A stretch of 48,830 bases of DNA from Streptococcus saliviloxodontae (GCF_016908655.1 NZ_JAFBEI010000015.1:1-48830), one strand, 5' to 3'. Shown: positions 25,864 to 35,984, numbered from the stretch's first letter. Made by a program: numbers and translations. The notes: generated by a model from the sequence alone, not told the origin.

Positions 25864-25889
25864 GTTTTTCATTGATTGCATTTGGTAAT
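25864..25889 (+). repeat. Right copy of the 25-26-bp target-site duplication
   Basis: Exact copy of 25259-25284. It ends three bases before the -35 box of the pyr promoter. Confidence 0.9.
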
Positions 25890-25892
25890 AGC

Positions 25893-25921
25893 TTGCAAAT
25901 GATACAGGATTTTGGTATTAT
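25893..25921 (+). promoter_or_regulatory. pyr operon promoter
   Basis: TTGCAA (25893-25898), 17-base spacer, TATTAT (25916-25921) with extended -10 TG at 25913-25914. The inserted element ends 29 bases upstream of the -35 box. Confidence 0.75.
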
Positions 25922-25944
25922 AAATATAAATAATATTCCTTTAA

Positions 25945-26039
25945 TACTGTCCCGTGAGGCAGGCAAGGAGACCATGGAAAAAAGTGCGGGTGGACTGTAC
26001 TTATATTTGTGTATCTCCTTGTTTTCAAGGAGATTTTTT
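25945..26039 (+). promoter_or_regulatory. PyrR-responsive attenuator in the pyrR leader
   Basis: The binding loop is TGTC-CCGTGA-GGCA followed by GGCAAGGAGA (25948-25971); the hexaloop fits the CNGNGA rule for PyrR. Downstream, ATCTCCTTG (26013-26021) and CAAGGAGAT (26026-26034) form a terminator with TTTTTT. CAAGGAGA at 25964-25971 can instead pair with TCTCCTTG at 26014-26021, giving the antiterminator. With UMP bound, PyrR should hold the first hairpin, free the terminator arm and stop transcription. Confidence 0.88.
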
Positions 26040-26081
26040 GTTTGCTTGTAGCAACTGTTTATTGTAGAAAGGAACTTTCCC

Positions 26082-26603
26082 ATGAAACGAAAAGAAATCG
26101 TTGATGATGTCACTATGAAACGTGCCATTACACGTATTACTTATGAAATTATTGAGCGTAATAAGAACCTCGATAACATCGTTCTTGCAGGTATTAAGAC
26201 TAGAGGTGTTTTCATTGCCCGTCGCATTCAAGAACGCCTGAAGCAATTAGAGGATTTAGATATTCCTGTTGGTGAGTTGGATATTCGTTCATTTCGAGAT
26301 GACGTCAAGGTGTCTGAAAATACAACGGTTATGCCTGTTGATATCACAGGGCGTGATATTATCTTGATCGATGATGTCCTCTATACAGGACGTACAATTC
26401 GTGCGGCTATTGACAATGTCTTTAGCCTTGGCCGACCTGCTAGACTGAGCCTTGCTGTTCTTGTAGACCGAGGACATCGTGAATTACCAATCCGTGCTGA
26501 CTATGTTGGTAAAAATATTCCAACAAGTAGCAGTGAAGAAATCATTGTCCAAGTCACTGAAGTTGATGGACAAGATAGTGTTTCCCTTATTGATCCAGAT
26601 TAA
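26082..26603 (+). CDS. pyrR: PyrR, pyrimidine operon attenuation protein
   Basis: RNA-binding regulator of 173 aa with a phosphoribosyltransferase fold and usually some uracil phosphoribosyltransferase activity. The PRPP loop [17 protein letters not shown] lies near residues 91-107, and the basic face [14 protein letters not shown] ([11 protein letters not shown], near residue 44) binds the leader RNA. It is the first gene of the operon and controls its own leader at 25945-26039. AGAAAGGAAC precedes the ATG. Length is normal. Confidence 0.96.
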   Translation: MKRKEIVDDVTMKRAITRITYEIIERNKNLDNIVLAGIKTRGVFIARRIQERLKQLEDLDIPVGELDIRSFRDDVKVSENTTVMPVDITGRDIILIDDVLYTGRTIRAAIDNVFSLGRPARLSLAVLVDRGHRELPIRADYVGKNIPTSSSEEIIVQVTEVDGQDSVSLIDPD

Positions 26604-26629
26604 ATTAGATTAGGAGTTATTCATTAATC

Positions 26630-27892
26630 ATGAACGACGTAAAATATGATGTCCACGATATGCCGAAACCAGGAATGTTACTAGGTTTATCCTTCCAACA
26701 CTTGTTTGCCATGTTTGGTTCAACTGTACTTGTCCCAATTTTGGTTGGGATTGACCCAGCGGTCGCCCTCCTCTCAAGTGGTTTAGGAACCTTGGCACAC
26801 TTGTCAGTAACCAAGTATAAAATTCCGGCCTATATGGGTTCAAGTTTCGCCTACATTGCTGCCATGCAGATGTTGATGAAAACAGACGGTATTGCGGCAG
26901 TTGGACAAGGTGCGATTACAGGTGGTTTGGTTTATCTGATTGTTGCTTTGATTGTAAAAGCAATCGGAAATGAGTGGATTGATAAGGTATTGCCACCAAT
27001 TGTAGTAGGACCAATTATCATGGTTATCGGGCTGAGTTTGGCAGCAACAGCAGTCAATGATGTGATGTATAATAACAATGTCTACAGCCTTCCATTCCTT
27101 TTAATTGGTTTGGTAACCTTGTTTGCGGTTATCCTATTTAATATCTACGGTAAGGGAATTATTGGGATTATTCCGATTTTGCTGGGTCTTTTAACAGGCT
27201 ATCTATTTGCACTTGTGTTGGGTGTTTTCACTGGAGAAACTTATGTTGATTTTACCAAAGTAGCTAGTTCTGCTTGGTTGACCATGCCATCTGTAGATAT
27301 TCCTTTTATTTCATACGGATTTAAATGGTATCCAAGTGCAATCTTAACAATGGCCCCAATTGCTTTTGTAACAATGACTGAGCACTTTGGGCATGTCATG
27401 GTATTAAATAGTTTGACAGGACGTGACTATTTCAAAGATCCTGGGCTCGAAAAAACATTGACTGGGGATGGTGTTGCACAAATTATTGCAGGTTTCTTGG
27501 GAGCACCTCCTGTAACGTCTTATGGGGAAAATATCGGTGTTATGGCATTGAATAAGATCTATTCTGTTTATGTCATTGCTGGTGCAGCAGCAATCGCTGT
27601 TCTACTAAGCTTTGTTGGTAAGGTATCAGCCCTAATCCAATCAATTCCAACACCAGTTATCGGAGGAATTTCGATTGCACTCTTTGGTGTTATTGCAGCA
27701 AGTGGGTTGAAGATTTTGATTGAATCTAAAACAGATATGGATAACAAAAAGAATCTATTGATTGCAAGTGTTATTTTGGTATCTGGTATCGGTGGCTTGA
27801 TGCTTCAAATCAACGGCTTGCAAATCTCAGGAGTTGCCTTCTCAACTCTTTTAGGAATTATTTTGTATCAAATCCTTCCAAATAAGGATTAA
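26630..27892 (+). CDS. pyrP: Uracil permease
   Basis: Nucleobase-cation symporter (NCS2/UraA family) of 420 aa with about 12-14 membrane segments. Characteristic are SFQHLFAMFGSTVLVPILVG near the start (split motifs QHLFAMFG and VLVPILVG), MTEHFGHVMVL near residue 246 with the substrate Glu, and GAPPVTSYGENIGVMALN near residue 290. It imports uracil for salvage. Position between pyrR and pyrB places it under PyrR control, 26 bases after pyrR. Confidence 0.94.
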   Translation: MNDVKYDVHDMPKPGMLLGLSFQHLFAMFGSTVLVPILVGIDPAVALLSSGLGTLAHLSVTKYKIPAYMGSSFAYIAAMQMLMKTDGIAAVGQGAITGGLVYLIVALIVKAIGNEWIDKVLPPIVVGPIIMVIGLSLAATAVNDVMYNNNVYSLPFLLIGLVTLFAVILFNIYGKGIIGIIPILLGLLTGYLFALVLGVFTGETYVDFTKVASSAWLTMPSVDIPFISYGFKWYPSAILTMAPIAFVTMTEHFGHVMVLNSLTGRDYFKDPGLEKTLTGDGVAQIIAGFLGAPPVTSYGENIGVMALNKIYSVYVIAGAAAIAVLLSFVGKVSALIQSIPTPVIGGISIALFGVIAASGLKILIESKTDMDNKKNLLIASVILVSGIGGLMLQINGLQISGVAFSTLLGIILYQILPNKD

Positions 27893-27925
27893 GTGTTATT
27901 TCTCAGATGAAGTAAGGAAATAAGT

Positions 27926-28852
27926 ATGACCATTACAAACGGACAGGTGTCACTTAATCATTTAGTGACTATGGAAACATTATCAAACGAAGAGGTTCTA
28001 GGCCTGATTGAGCGAGGAATTGCTTTTAAAAATGGGTCAGCAAAATTTGATTTGGATAGACAGTATTTTGCTGCAAATCTTTTCTTTGAATCGTCAACCA
28101 GAACTCATAAATCATTTGAAGTTGCAGAGAAAAAGCTGGGTTTGGATGTCATTGAGTTTGATGCTAAAGCTAGCTCAGTCAACAAAGGTGAGACGCTTTA
28201 TGATACGATTTTGACCATGTCTGCTCTAGGTATTGATATCTGTGTTGTGAGGCATTCGGAAGTTGATTACTACAAAGAATTGGTTGATAGTAGGACTATT
28301 CAGACGGCTATCGTCAATGGTGGAGATGGTTCTGGACAGCATCCGAGTCAGTGCTTACTTGATTTAATGACAATCTACCAAGAGTTTGGTTATTTTGAAA
28401 ATCTAAACATTTGTATCGCTGGAGATATTAGCCATTCAAGAGTTGCTAAATCAAATATGCAAATCTTAAAAAGGCTAGGAGCAAAGCTTTACTTTGCTGG
28501 TCCTAGTGAATGGTACTCTGAAGAGTTTGATGTCTATGGTGAGCACGTTGCCATTGATGACATCATCGAAGAGCTTGATGTTTTGATGTTACTACGTGTT
28601 CAACACGAACGTCATGATAGTGCAGCAGGATTTTCAAAAGAGACTTATCACGAGCGATTTGGTCTGACGCAAAAACGCTATGATGCTCTCAAGGAGTCAG
28701 CTATTATCATGCATCCTGCACCTGTCAATCGTGATGTTGAGATAGCGGATCGATTGGTGGAAGCACCAAAATCTCGCATTGTGGCACAGATGCAAAATGG
28801 TGTTTATGTTCGTATGGCTATCTTAGAGGCTATTTTAAAGGGTAAGGCATAA
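27926..28852 (+). CDS. pyrB: Aspartate carbamoyltransferase catalytic chain
   Basis: Enzyme of 308 aa that joins carbamoyl phosphate and aspartate, the committed step of UMP synthesis. The carbamoyl-phosphate site [12 protein letters not shown] lies at residues 53-64 and HPSQCLLDL near residue 133 (most relatives have HPTQALLDL). MLLRVQHER near residue 218 and [11 protein letters not shown] near residue 258 form the aspartate site. No regulatory PyrI is present, as usual in Firmicutes. It takes its carbamoyl phosphate from the carA/carB products downstream. Confidence 0.96.
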   Translation: MTITNGQVSLNHLVTMETLSNEEVLGLIERGIAFKNGSAKFDLDRQYFAANLFFESSTRTHKSFEVAEKKLGLDVIEFDAKASSVNKGETLYDTILTMSALGIDICVVRHSEVDYYKELVDSRTIQTAIVNGGDGSGQHPSQCLLDLMTIYQEFGYFENLNICIAGDISHSRVAKSNMQILKRLGAKLYFAGPSEWYSEEFDVYGEHVAIDDIIEELDVLMLLRVQHERHDSAAGFSKETYHERFGLTQKRYDALKESAIIMHPAPVNRDVEIADRLVEAPKSRIVAQMQNGVYVRMAILEAILKGKA

Positions 28853-28905
28853 AGTAAACGAATAACGTTAAAGGAACCCAGAGAGGTTTCTACGAGGAGA
28901 AAATA

Positions 28906-29985
28906 ATGACAAAACGACTTTTGATTTTAGAGGATGGAACGATTTTTGAAGGCAAGGCATTCGGTGCAGACATTGATGTTACTGGAGAGATTGTCTTTAA
29001 TACAGGGATGACTGGGTATCAGGAATCAATCACTGATCAGTCCTACAATGGGCAGATTTTAACATTTACTTATCCACTTGTTGGAAATTATGGTGTTAAC
29101 CGTGATGATTACGAGTCAATTACGCCAACTTGTAAAGGAGTTGTGGTTTCTGAAAATGCGCGTCGAGCTAGCAACTGGCGTCATCAGATGACCTTAGATG
29201 AATTTTTGAAAGCTAAACGTATTCCAGGAATTTCAGGGATTGATACGCGTGCATTGACTAAAATTATTCGTCAGCATGGTACCATGAAGGCTACACTTGC
29301 TAATGCTGGTGATACGATTGAGCATCTTCAAGACCAATTGCGTGCAACAGTCCTTCCGACAAATAATATTGAGCAAGTATCTACTAAGACAGCTTACCCA
29401 GCTCCAGGTGTAGGTAAAAACATTGTTTTAGTTGATTTTGGTCTTAAACACTCTATTCTACGTGAATTTTCAAAGCGTGATTGTAATGTGACCGTTGTGC
29501 CACATGATATTACAGCTGAGGAAGTTCTTCATCTCAATCCAGATGGTGTCATGTTGTCAAATGGTCCTGGGGACCCAACTGATGTACCCCATGCTTTGGA
29601 AATGATTCGAGGGGTGCAAGGTAAAATTCCAATTTTCGGTATTTGTATGGGACATCAGCTGTTTAGCTTGGCTAACGGTGCGACAACTTACAAGATGAAG
29701 TTTGGACACCGCGGATTCAACCATGCCGTTCGTGAAATTGCGACAGGACGTGTTGACTTTACCAGTCAGAACCATGGATTTGCTGTTGATCGTGACACTC
29801 TTCCAGATTGCTTGATGGTGACGCATGAGGAAATTAATGATAAATCTGTAGAGGGTGTTCGTCACCGTGACTTCCCAGCTTTCTCAGTACAATTCCACCC
29901 AGATGCAGCACCAGGTCCACACGATGCAAGTTATCTCTTTGATGAGTTTCTTGAGTTGATTGACGCTTTTCAAGCTGGTGAGTAG
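28906..29985 (+). CDS. carA: Carbamoyl-phosphate synthase small chain
   Basis: Glutaminase subunit of 359 aa. The N-terminal CPSase small-chain domain covers about residues 1-150 ([15 protein letters not shown]). The class I glutamine amidotransferase domain has SNGPGDPTD near residue 218, the nucleophile in GICMGHQLF (Cys247; most homologues have GICLGHQ) and [10 protein letters not shown] near residue 330. It passes ammonia to CarB. A CGAGGAGAAA ribosome-binding site precedes the ATG. The following 396 bases separate it from carB. Confidence 0.96.
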   Translation: MTKRLLILEDGTIFEGKAFGADIDVTGEIVFNTGMTGYQESITDQSYNGQILTFTYPLVGNYGVNRDDYESITPTCKGVVVSENARRASNWRHQMTLDEFLKAKRIPGISGIDTRALTKIIRQHGTMKATLANAGDTIEHLQDQLRATVLPTNNIEQVSTKTAYPAPGVGKNIVLVDFGLKHSILREFSKRDCNVTVVPHDITAEEVLHLNPDGVMLSNGPGDPTDVPHALEMIRGVQGKIPIFGICMGHQLFSLANGATTYKMKFGHRGFNHAVREIATGRVDFTSQNHGFAVDRDTLPDCLMVTHEEINDKSVEGVRHRDFPAFSVQFHPDAAPGPHDASYLFDEFLELIDAFQAGE

Positions 29986-30381
29986 TCACTTGGTTTAACT
30001 TGCTATCATTGACCATTTGTCTGATAGTAATTGCTTTATTTAATATCGACCAGAGAGTCGACAAATAGACAAGGTCTGAGCATGCCTGGCTTTAACTGAA
30101 GCTAGTAGTCAGGTAAGGCTAAGTTCTAATGACCTTAGATAGCACATACACTAGCTATTTAGCATGAAAGGCTATTTTTCATGCTAAATAGCGTCGGAGA
30201 ATCTTATTTAATGCTATGCAGTGACATAGCAAATAGAAAGGAGAAAGGGAGTTCGTTATTCAGTCTAACTGAATACGGGCTACGGACTTTGACAAAAAGA
30301 GAGTTTTTCCTAGAACCTTGAGTTCTTCGTCAAAACTCCTATTTTGTCTATGTCCGCTTAACGCCCTTTATATCTTATAAA
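29986..30381 (+). promoter_or_regulatory. 396-base structured spacer between carA and carB
   Basis: No ORF is supported here. Six hairpins are visible. 1) 30003-30027, CTATCA/TGATAG with inner GAC/GTC. 2) 30046-30061, TCGAC-CAGAGA-GTCGA, whose hexaloop fits the PyrR CNGNGA rule. 3) 30154-30192, a perfect 16-bp stem GCTATTTAGCATGAAA. 4) 30212-30231, TGCTATG/CATAGCA. 5) 30258-30274, ATTCAGT/ACTGAAT. 6) 30291-30348, nested GACAAAA/TTTTGTC, GAGTTTT/AAAACTC and AGAAC/GTTCT. AAGGAGAAAGGGAG at 30238-30251 looks like a ribosome-binding site with no start codon behind it. A second control point for carB is plausible but unproven. Confidence 0.55.
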
Positions 30382-33300
30382 ATGCCTAAACGTTCTGATA
30401 TTAAAAAAATTATGGTGATTGGGTCTGGTCCGATTATTATCGGTCAGGCAGCTGAGTTTGACTATGCTGGGACACAAGCTTGTCTTGCTTTGAAAGAAGA
30501 GGGCTACAGTGTTGTTCTTGTTAACTCTAACCCAGCGACTATTATGACGGATAAAGAGATTGCTGATAAGGTTTATATTGAACCTATCACCTTAGAATTT
30601 GTGACACGTATCCTACGTAAAGAGCGCCCAGATGCTCTGCTCCCAACTCTTGGTGGTCAAACAGGTCTTAACATGGCCATGGAATTGTCAAAAGCTGGTA
30701 TCCTTGATGAACTTGGTGTTGAGCTTTTGGGGACAAAATTGTCAGCGATTGACCAAGCTGAGGACCGTGACCTCTTCAAGCAGTTGATGGAAGATTTACA
30801 ACAACCCATTCCTGAGTCAGAGATTGTTAACACTGTTGAAGAAGCGGTAGCATTTGCTAATCAAATCGGCTACCCTGTTATCGTCCGTCCAGCCTTCACC
30901 CTTGGTGGTACTGGTGGTGGTATGTGTGCCAATGAAGAAGAATTGCGTGAAATTGCTGAAAATGGTTTGAAATTGTCACCAGTTACTCAATGTTTGATTG
31001 AGCGTTCAATCGCTGGTTTCAAAGAAATTGAGTACGAAGTGATGCGCGATGCCGCCGACAACGCCCTTGTTGTTTGTAACATGGAAAACTTTGACCCAGT
31101 TGGTATCCACACAGGTGACTCGATTGTATTTGCCCCAACGCAAACCCTTTCTGACATCGAAAATCAAATGTTGCGTGATGCCAGCTTGAAAATTATTCGT
31201 GCCCTTAAAATCGAAGGTGGTTGTAACGTTCAGTTAGCCCTTGATCCACACAGCTTCAAATATTATGTCATTGAGGTTAACCCTCGTGTATCACGTTCAT
31301 CTGCCCTTGCTTCAAAAGCGACTGGTTATCCGATTGCTAAATTGGCAGCTAAGATTGCAGTTGGCTTGACCTTGGATGAGATGATCAACCCTGTTACAGG
31401 TACGACTTACGCCATGTTTGAACCTGCCCTTGACTATGTGGTTGCTAAAATTCCTCGCTTCCCATTTGATAAATTTGAAAATGGTGAACGTCGTCTAGGA
31501 ACTCAGATGAAGGCAACTGGTGAGGTTATGGCAATTGGTCGTAATATTGAAGAATCACTTCTTAAAGCCTGCCGTTCGCTAGAAATCGGTGTTTACCACA
31601 ACGATATGCCTGAGCTTACAGAAGCCAGCGATGACCAGCTTTTTGAGAAGATTGTCAAAGCTCAAGATGACCGTCTCTTCTACGTGTCAGAAGCTATCCG
31701 TCGTGGCTTTAGCATCGAGGAAATTGCAGAGCTGACTAAGATTGATATCTTCTTCTTGGATAAATTACTCCATATTTTTGAAATTGAAGAAGAGCTCAAA
31801 GCCAATGTCGGAGATCTAGATACTCTTAAAGAGGCAAAACGCAATGGCTTTGCAGACCGTAAGATTGCAGACCTATGGAATACAGAAACGGCTAGCGTTC
31901 GTACTCTTCGTACGGAAAATAACATTTTGCCAGTTTACAAAATGGTTGATACCTGTGCGGCCGAATTTGAGTCATCAACTCCTTACTTCTATTCAACATA
32001 CGAGTGGGAAAATGAATCCATTAAGTCAGATAAAGAATCTGTCATTGTTCTTGGCTCAGGTCCTATCCGTATCGGTCAAGGGGTTGAATTTGACTATGCA
32101 ACTGTTCACTCTGTTAAGGCTATCCAAGCTGCTGGTTACGAAGCCATTATCATGAACTCAAATCCAGAGACGGTTTCGACAGACTTCTCAGTATCTGATA
32201 AGCTCTACTTCGAGCCGCTAACATTTGAAGACGTGATGAACGTTATCGAGTTGGAGCAACCAAAAGGTGTGGTTGTCCAATTTGGTGGACAGACAGCAAT
32301 CAACTTAGCAGAGAGCTTGTCAAATGCAGGTGTAACTATCTTGGGAACTCAAGTTGAGGACTTGGATCGTGCAGAAGACCGTGACCTCTTTGAAAAAGCA
32401 TTGAAAGACTTGGATATCCCACAACCACCGGGTCAAACAGCTACTAATGAAGAAGAAGCTGTCGCAGCAGCACGCAAGATTGGTTTCCCAGTACTTGTTC
32501 GTCCATCTTACGTTCTTGGTGGTCGTGCCATGGAAATCGTTGAAAATGAAGAAGATCTTCGTTCTTACATGCGTACAGCCGTTAAGGCAAGTCCAGAGCA
32601 CCCAGTCTTGGTTGATTCTTATATCGTTGGACGTGAATGCGAAGTGGACGCTATCTCTGATGGGACTAATGTTCTTATTCCAGGTATTATGGAGCACATC
32701 GAGCGTGCGGGTGTCCACTCAGGGGACTCAATGGCGGTTTACCCACCACAAACCCTTTCTCAGCAAGTTAAGGATACCATTGCAGATTACACTAAACGTC
32801 TAGCGATTGGTCTTAACTGTATCGGTATGATGAACATCCAGTTTGTTATCAAAGATGAAACAGTTTATGTTATTGAAGTTAACCCTCGTGCTAGTCGTAC
32901 AGTGCCGTTCTTATCTAAGGTAACCAATATCCCAATGGCTCAAGTTGCTACAAAACTTATCCTTGGTCAAACACTGTCAGAAATTGGTTATGAAGATGGG
33001 CTCTATCCTGAAAGTCAGGAAGTTCATGTCAAGGCACCTGTCTTCTCATTCACGAAGTTGGCTAAGGTAGATAGTCTCCTCGGACCTGAAATGAAATCGA
33101 CAGGTGAGGTTATGGGATCTGATTTGACCCTTGAAAAAGCCCTCTATAAAGCTTTTGAAGCGTCTTACCTCCACTTGCCAGCCTTTGGTAATGTTGTCTT
33201 CACTATTGCAGACGACACCAAAGATGAAGCGCTTGATTTGGCAAAACGCTTCGATGCTATTGGCTATGGTATCTATGCGACTGAAGGAACTCAAAAATTC

Positions 33301-33561
33301 TTTGCTGAAAATGGTCTAGATACTGTACTAGTTAACAAATTGGGAGAAAATGACGATAATGACATCCCAGCCCTTGTTCGTTCAGGTAAAGTTCAGGCTA
33401 TTGTCAATACGGTTGGTACCAAACGTACTTTTGATGAAGATGGAGCCGCTATTCGTAGCTCTGCTATTGAAGCAGGTATTCCACTCTTTACTGCCCTTGA
33501 CACAGCAGCAGCCATGCTCAAGGTTCTTGAGAGCCGTGGCTTTATGACAAAAGCGATTTAA
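30382..33561 (+). CDS. carB: Carbamoyl-phosphate synthase large chain
   Basis: Synthase subunit of 1,059 aa. The N-terminal carboxyphosphate half has [20 protein letters not shown] and the ATP-grasp segment [13 protein letters not shown] near residue 170. An oligomerisation region lies at about 400-550. The carbamoyl-phosphate half starts with [19 protein letters not shown] near residue 557 and has [13 protein letters not shown] near residue 707. An MGS-type allosteric domain fills the last ~130 residues. The [17 protein letters not shown] start is the usual one, yet TTATATCTTATAAA directly before the ATG offers no Shine-Dalgarno. A terminator follows. Confidence 0.96.
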   Translation: MPKRSDIKKIMVIGSGPIIIGQAAEFDYAGTQACLALKEEGYSVVLVNSNPATIMTDKEIADKVYIEPITLEFVTRILRKERPDALLPTLGGQTGLNMAMELSKAGILDELGVELLGTKLSAIDQAEDRDLFKQLMEDLQQPIPESEIVNTVEEAVAFANQIGYPVIVRPAFTLGGTGGGMCANEEELREIAENGLKLSPVTQCLIERSIAGFKEIEYEVMRDAADNALVVCNMENFDPVGIHTGDSIVFAPTQTLSDIENQMLRDASLKIIRALKIEGGCNVQLALDPHSFKYYVIEVNPRVSRSSALASKATGYPIAKLAAKIAVGLTLDEMINPVTGTTYAMFEPALDYVVAKIPRFPFDKFENGERRLGTQMKATGEVMAIGRNIEESLLKACRSLEIGVYHNDMPELTEASDDQLFEKIVKAQDDRLFYVSEAIRRGFSIEEIAELTKIDIFFLDKLLHIFEIEEELKANVGDLDTLKEAKRNGFADRKIADLWNTETASVRTLRTENNILPVYKMVDTCAAEFESSTPYFYSTYEWENESIKSDKESVIVLGSGPIRIGQGVEFDYATVHSVKAIQAAGYEAIIMNSNPETVSTDFSVSDKLYFEPLTFEDVMNVIELEQPKGVVVQFGGQTAINLAESLSNAGVTILGTQVEDLDRAEDRDLFEKALKDLDIPQPPGQTATNEEEAVAAARKIGFPVLVRPSYVLGGRAMEIVENEEDLRSYMRTAVKASPEHPVLVDSYIVGRECEVDAISDGTNVLIPGIMEHIERAGVHSGDSMAVYPPQTLSQQVKDTIADYTKRLAIGLNCIGMMNIQFVIKDETVYVIEVNPRASRTVPFLSKVTNIPMAQVATKLILGQTLSEIGYEDGLYPESQEVHVKAPVFSFTKLAKVDSLLGPEMKSTGEVMGSDLTLEKALYKAFEASYLHLPAFGNVVFTIADDTKDEALDLAKRFDAIGYGIYATEGTQKFFAENGLDTVLVNKLGENDDNDIPALVRSGKVQAIVNTVGTKRTFDEDGAAIRSSAIEAGIPLFTALDTAAAMLKVLESRGFMTKAI

Positions 33562-33565
33562 ATCA

Positions 33566-33608
33566 AAAAAATTCCGCTTACCATTGAGGTATCGGAATTT
33601 TTATTTTT
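33566..33608 (+). terminator. Terminator of the pyr operon
   Basis: AAAATTCCG (33568-33576) pairs with CGGAATTTT (33593-33601), with an inner ACC/GGT, followed by TTATTTTT. The A run on the left makes it usable for the convergent regulator gene too. Confidence 0.82.
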
Positions 33609-34047
33609 AGGATAGGTATTTTTGAAGCATGTGAATGAGATCGTGATTGTTACTAAGAAGAGAATCAGCTTGTTCCTCTGAGAGTCCTTCTAACTGGTGG
33701 AAACAAGATATTAGTTTCTGCTCAATGTCTAGGCGAAGCTTCTGTCCTTGTTCTGTTAGATTGACAAAAAGTTGGCGCTTGTCATTTTCCGGCTTACTTC
33801 TAAATACAAGTCCTTTTTCTTCCAAGCGTTTAACGAGGGGAGTCAAAGTGTTGCTGGCTAAATCAAGTGATTGACCTAGCTCCTGCAATTTACGGCAATC
33901 TTTTTCCCAAAGAGAGACTAAAACGAGGTATTGAGTATAGGTTAAGTCGTAGGGTTCTAAAGCCTGTTTGTAAAATTGGTGGAAAAGGCGATTAATGGTA
34001 TAAAATGAAAAGCAAAGCTGCTGTGAGAGTTTGTAGTTCTTTTCCAT
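33607..34047 (-). CDS. MarR-family redox-sensing regulator, OhrR-like
   Basis: Regulator of 146 aa. The region QLCFSFYTINRLFHQFYKQ with Cys12, then LTYTQYLVLVSLWE, LDLASNTLTPLVKRLEEKGLV (recognition helix near residue 65) and KRQLFVNLT match the OhrR branch of MarR proteins, in which the N-terminal Cys senses organic peroxides or other oxidants. Further cysteines are Cys51 and Cys115. An upstream in-frame ATG (34083) exists, but AAAGGAAA sits seven bases before 34047. It is divergent from the msrB operon, with an ATCG-N4-CGAT site at each start point, so it probably represses both units until oxidised. Confidence 0.82.
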   Translation of the reverse strand: MEKNYKLSQQLCFSFYTINRLFHQFYKQALEPYDLTYTQYLVLVSLWEKDCRKLQELGQSLDLASNTLTPLVKRLEEKGLVFRSKPENDKRQLFVNLTEQGQKLRLDIEQKLISCFHQLEGLSEEQADSLLSNNHDLIHMLQKYLS

Positions 34048-34060
34048 GGATTTCCTTTCA

Positions 34061-34154
34061 ATCGTTTGCGATAGTTCCATCATATCAGAATCTTAATTTC
34101 TTGACAAATAATTTAGAGAGGAGTAGAATGGTAGTCAATTAATCGCACACGATT
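34061..34154. promoter_or_regulatory. Divergent promoters with paired operators (regulator / msrB operon)
   Basis: Rightward: TTGACA (34101-34106), 17 bases, TAGAAT (34124-34129). Leftward: TTGTCA (complement of 34102-34107), 17 bases, TATGAT (complement of 34079-34084). The two -35 boxes overlap. Each start point carries an inverted repeat with the same half-site: ATCG-TTTG-CGAT at 34061-34072 and AATCG-CACA-CGATT at 34141-34154. Confidence 0.78.
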
Positions 34155-34169
34155 TATAAAGGAGTTTTC

Positions 34170-34613
34170 ATGACAGAAACACAAGAAGAACTCAGAGAAC
34201 GTATTGGTGATTTGGCTTTTGCTGTCACACAAGAGGGGGCAACAGAACATGCTTTTACTGGGGCTTATGATCATTTCTTTGAAAAAGGGATTTACCTTGA
34301 TGTGGTTAGTGGTCAGCCATTGTTTTCATCGCTAGATAAATACCAATCTGGTTGTGGTTGGCCAGCCTTTACCAAGCCGATTGAGAATCGTTTAGTGACC
34401 AATTATGATGATTTTTCTTATAATATGCATCGCATTGAAGTGAGAAGTCGTCAGGCGAATTCTCATCTTGGTCATGTTTTTAATGACGGCCCGATGGATA
34501 AAGGTGGGCTACGCTACTGCATCAACTCTGCTGCTCTGCAGTTTGTCCCCTACGAGGAATTAGATGCAAGAGGTTTATCAGATTACAAGGTATTATTTGA
34601 GGAGGAGAACTAG
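34170..34613 (+). CDS. msrB: Peptide-methionine (R)-S-oxide reductase
   Basis: MsrB of 147 aa that repairs the R form of methionine sulfoxide in proteins. SGCGWPAF near residue 60, [10 protein letters not shown] near residue 99 and [11 protein letters not shown] with catalytic Cys117 are the family hallmarks. The two CxxC zinc pairs found in many MsrB proteins are absent; Cys62 may act as resolving cysteine (inference). AAAGGAG precedes the ATG. First gene of a four-gene operon under the divergent OhrR-like regulator. Confidence 0.95.
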   Translation: MTETQEELRERIGDLAFAVTQEGATEHAFTGAYDHFFEKGIYLDVVSGQPLFSSLDKYQSGCGWPAFTKPIENRLVTNYDDFSYNMHRIEVRSRQANSHLGHVFNDGPMDKGGLRYCINSAALQFVPYEELDARGLSDYKVLFEEEN

Positions 34614-34614
34614 A

Positions 34615-35958
34615 ATGTATCAGTACGATGTTGCTTTTATTGGGTCAGGACATGCCTCATGGCATGCTGCAGTGACACTGGCTCAAGCAGGTAAGAAAGT
34701 TGCTATCATTGAGAAAGATGTGACTGCTGGAACTTGCACAAATTACGGCTGTAATGCTAAATTTTTGTTAGAAAGTCCTTTTGAATTCATGGATGGGCTA
34801 GCTCGCTATGAAAAAGCAGGAATTGCTAAAGCCGGTGAGATTTCATGGGAGAAACTCATGGCTTATAAGAAAGAGGAAATTGGAACCTATGCGCCTTTTC
34901 TTGAAAATGTGTTTAGTCATGTCAATATTGACTTGATAAAAGGGCATGGGCAACTTAAAGATTCCCATACCCTGGTAGTTGGCAATCAAGAATTGACAAC
35001 GGAATATGTCGTGATCGGTACAGGGCAACGTCCCGCTCGTCTTAATGTTCTCGGTAATGAATACTTCCATGATAGTCGTGATTTTCTCGATTTGGATGAA
35101 ATGCCAAAGCGTATCACATTTATTGGGGCAGGTATTATTTCATTAGAATTTGCGACAATGGCTGCAAAACTTGGCTCAGAGGTGCATATTATTGAGTTTG
35201 CGGATCGAGCTTTAGCAGCTTATCCAGAACCATATGTGACAAGAGTAGTCGAGAAAATGACCAGTGAAGGAGTGACTTTCCACTTTGGTCAGGCAGTTTC
35301 AGAAGCACAGATGACTGATAGTGCTTATCTGCTGACAACAGCTACTGGACTAAAAATTAAAACGGATTACATTGTCGATGCAACGGGGCGTGTTTCCAAT
35401 ATTGAAAATCTTGGTTTGGAGGCTCTAGGCATTGAGACTGATAGGCTTGGCATCAAAGTCAATGACCGCATGCAGACCGCTGTGTCTACCATTTTTGCCT
35501 CAGGTGATGTGGTCTCTAAAACCATTCCGAAGCTAACACCGACTGCCAGCTTCGAATCTGACTATATTGCATCAGTGATTTTGGGAAATCAAGAGCCAAT
35601 CAAGTATCCCGTTGTTCCGAATATCGTTTTCACCTTACCACGTATTGCACAAGTGGGTGTGACGATTGATGAGGCAGCTACTAATCCAGAGGATTATAAG
35701 GTAGTAGAGGTGCCTTTTGGTCAAAAATTGAAATTCCAAACCAAGTTAGAAGAAGAGGCTCACATTACCTTTATCGTTGGGAAAGATAAGACCTTGAAAG
35801 GAGCAGCACTGTTAACCGAAGATGCTGGTGATTTTGTCAATTTCTTGACCCTAGTTATCAATCAAAAATTAACTGCAAAAGATTTAAATGGGATGATTTT
35901 TGCCTTTCCAGCTGCAACAAGTGGCTTGATTGGAGATTTAAAGGCAGCTTTAGTGTAA
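34615..35958 (+). CDS. FAD-dependent pyridine nucleotide-disulfide oxidoreductase, atypical
   Basis: Flavoprotein of 447 aa related to mercuric, lipoamide and glutathione reductases. It has FAD motif FIGSGHASWHAA at residues 8-19, redox motif GTCTNYGCNAKF (Cys41/Cys46), FIGAGIISLEFA near residue 166 and FASGDVV near residue 295. The C-terminal HPT..E motif that supplies the proton in glutathione reductase is replaced by FAFPAATSG (Phe431), so a normal disulfide substrate is doubtful. GAGGAGGAG lies before ATG 34615; a longer frame from 34564 runs through msrB and is not the start. Context suggests detoxification of a reactive oxidant. Confidence 0.87.
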   Translation: MYQYDVAFIGSGHASWHAAVTLAQAGKKVAIIEKDVTAGTCTNYGCNAKFLLESPFEFMDGLARYEKAGIAKAGEISWEKLMAYKKEEIGTYAPFLENVFSHVNIDLIKGHGQLKDSHTLVVGNQELTTEYVVIGTGQRPARLNVLGNEYFHDSRDFLDLDEMPKRITFIGAGIISLEFATMAAKLGSEVHIIEFADRALAAYPEPYVTRVVEKMTSEGVTFHFGQAVSEAQMTDSAYLLTTATGLKIKTDYIVDATGRVSNIENLGLEALGIETDRLGIKVNDRMQTAVSTIFASGDVVSKTIPKLTPTASFESDYIASVILGNQEPIKYPVVPNIVFTLPRIAQVGVTIDEAATNPEDYKVVEVPFGQKLKFQTKLEEEAHITFIVGKDKTLKGAALLTEDAGDFVNFLTLVINQKLTAKDLNGMIFAFPAATSGLIGDLKAALV

Positions 35959-35984
35959 GGATAAATGAGAAAGGAATTTAAGTT

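Noticed and set aside
25859..26246. Two minus-strand frames across the pyr leader
   Set aside because: They run through the pyr promoter, PyrR site, terminator and pyrR start, and have no start signals.
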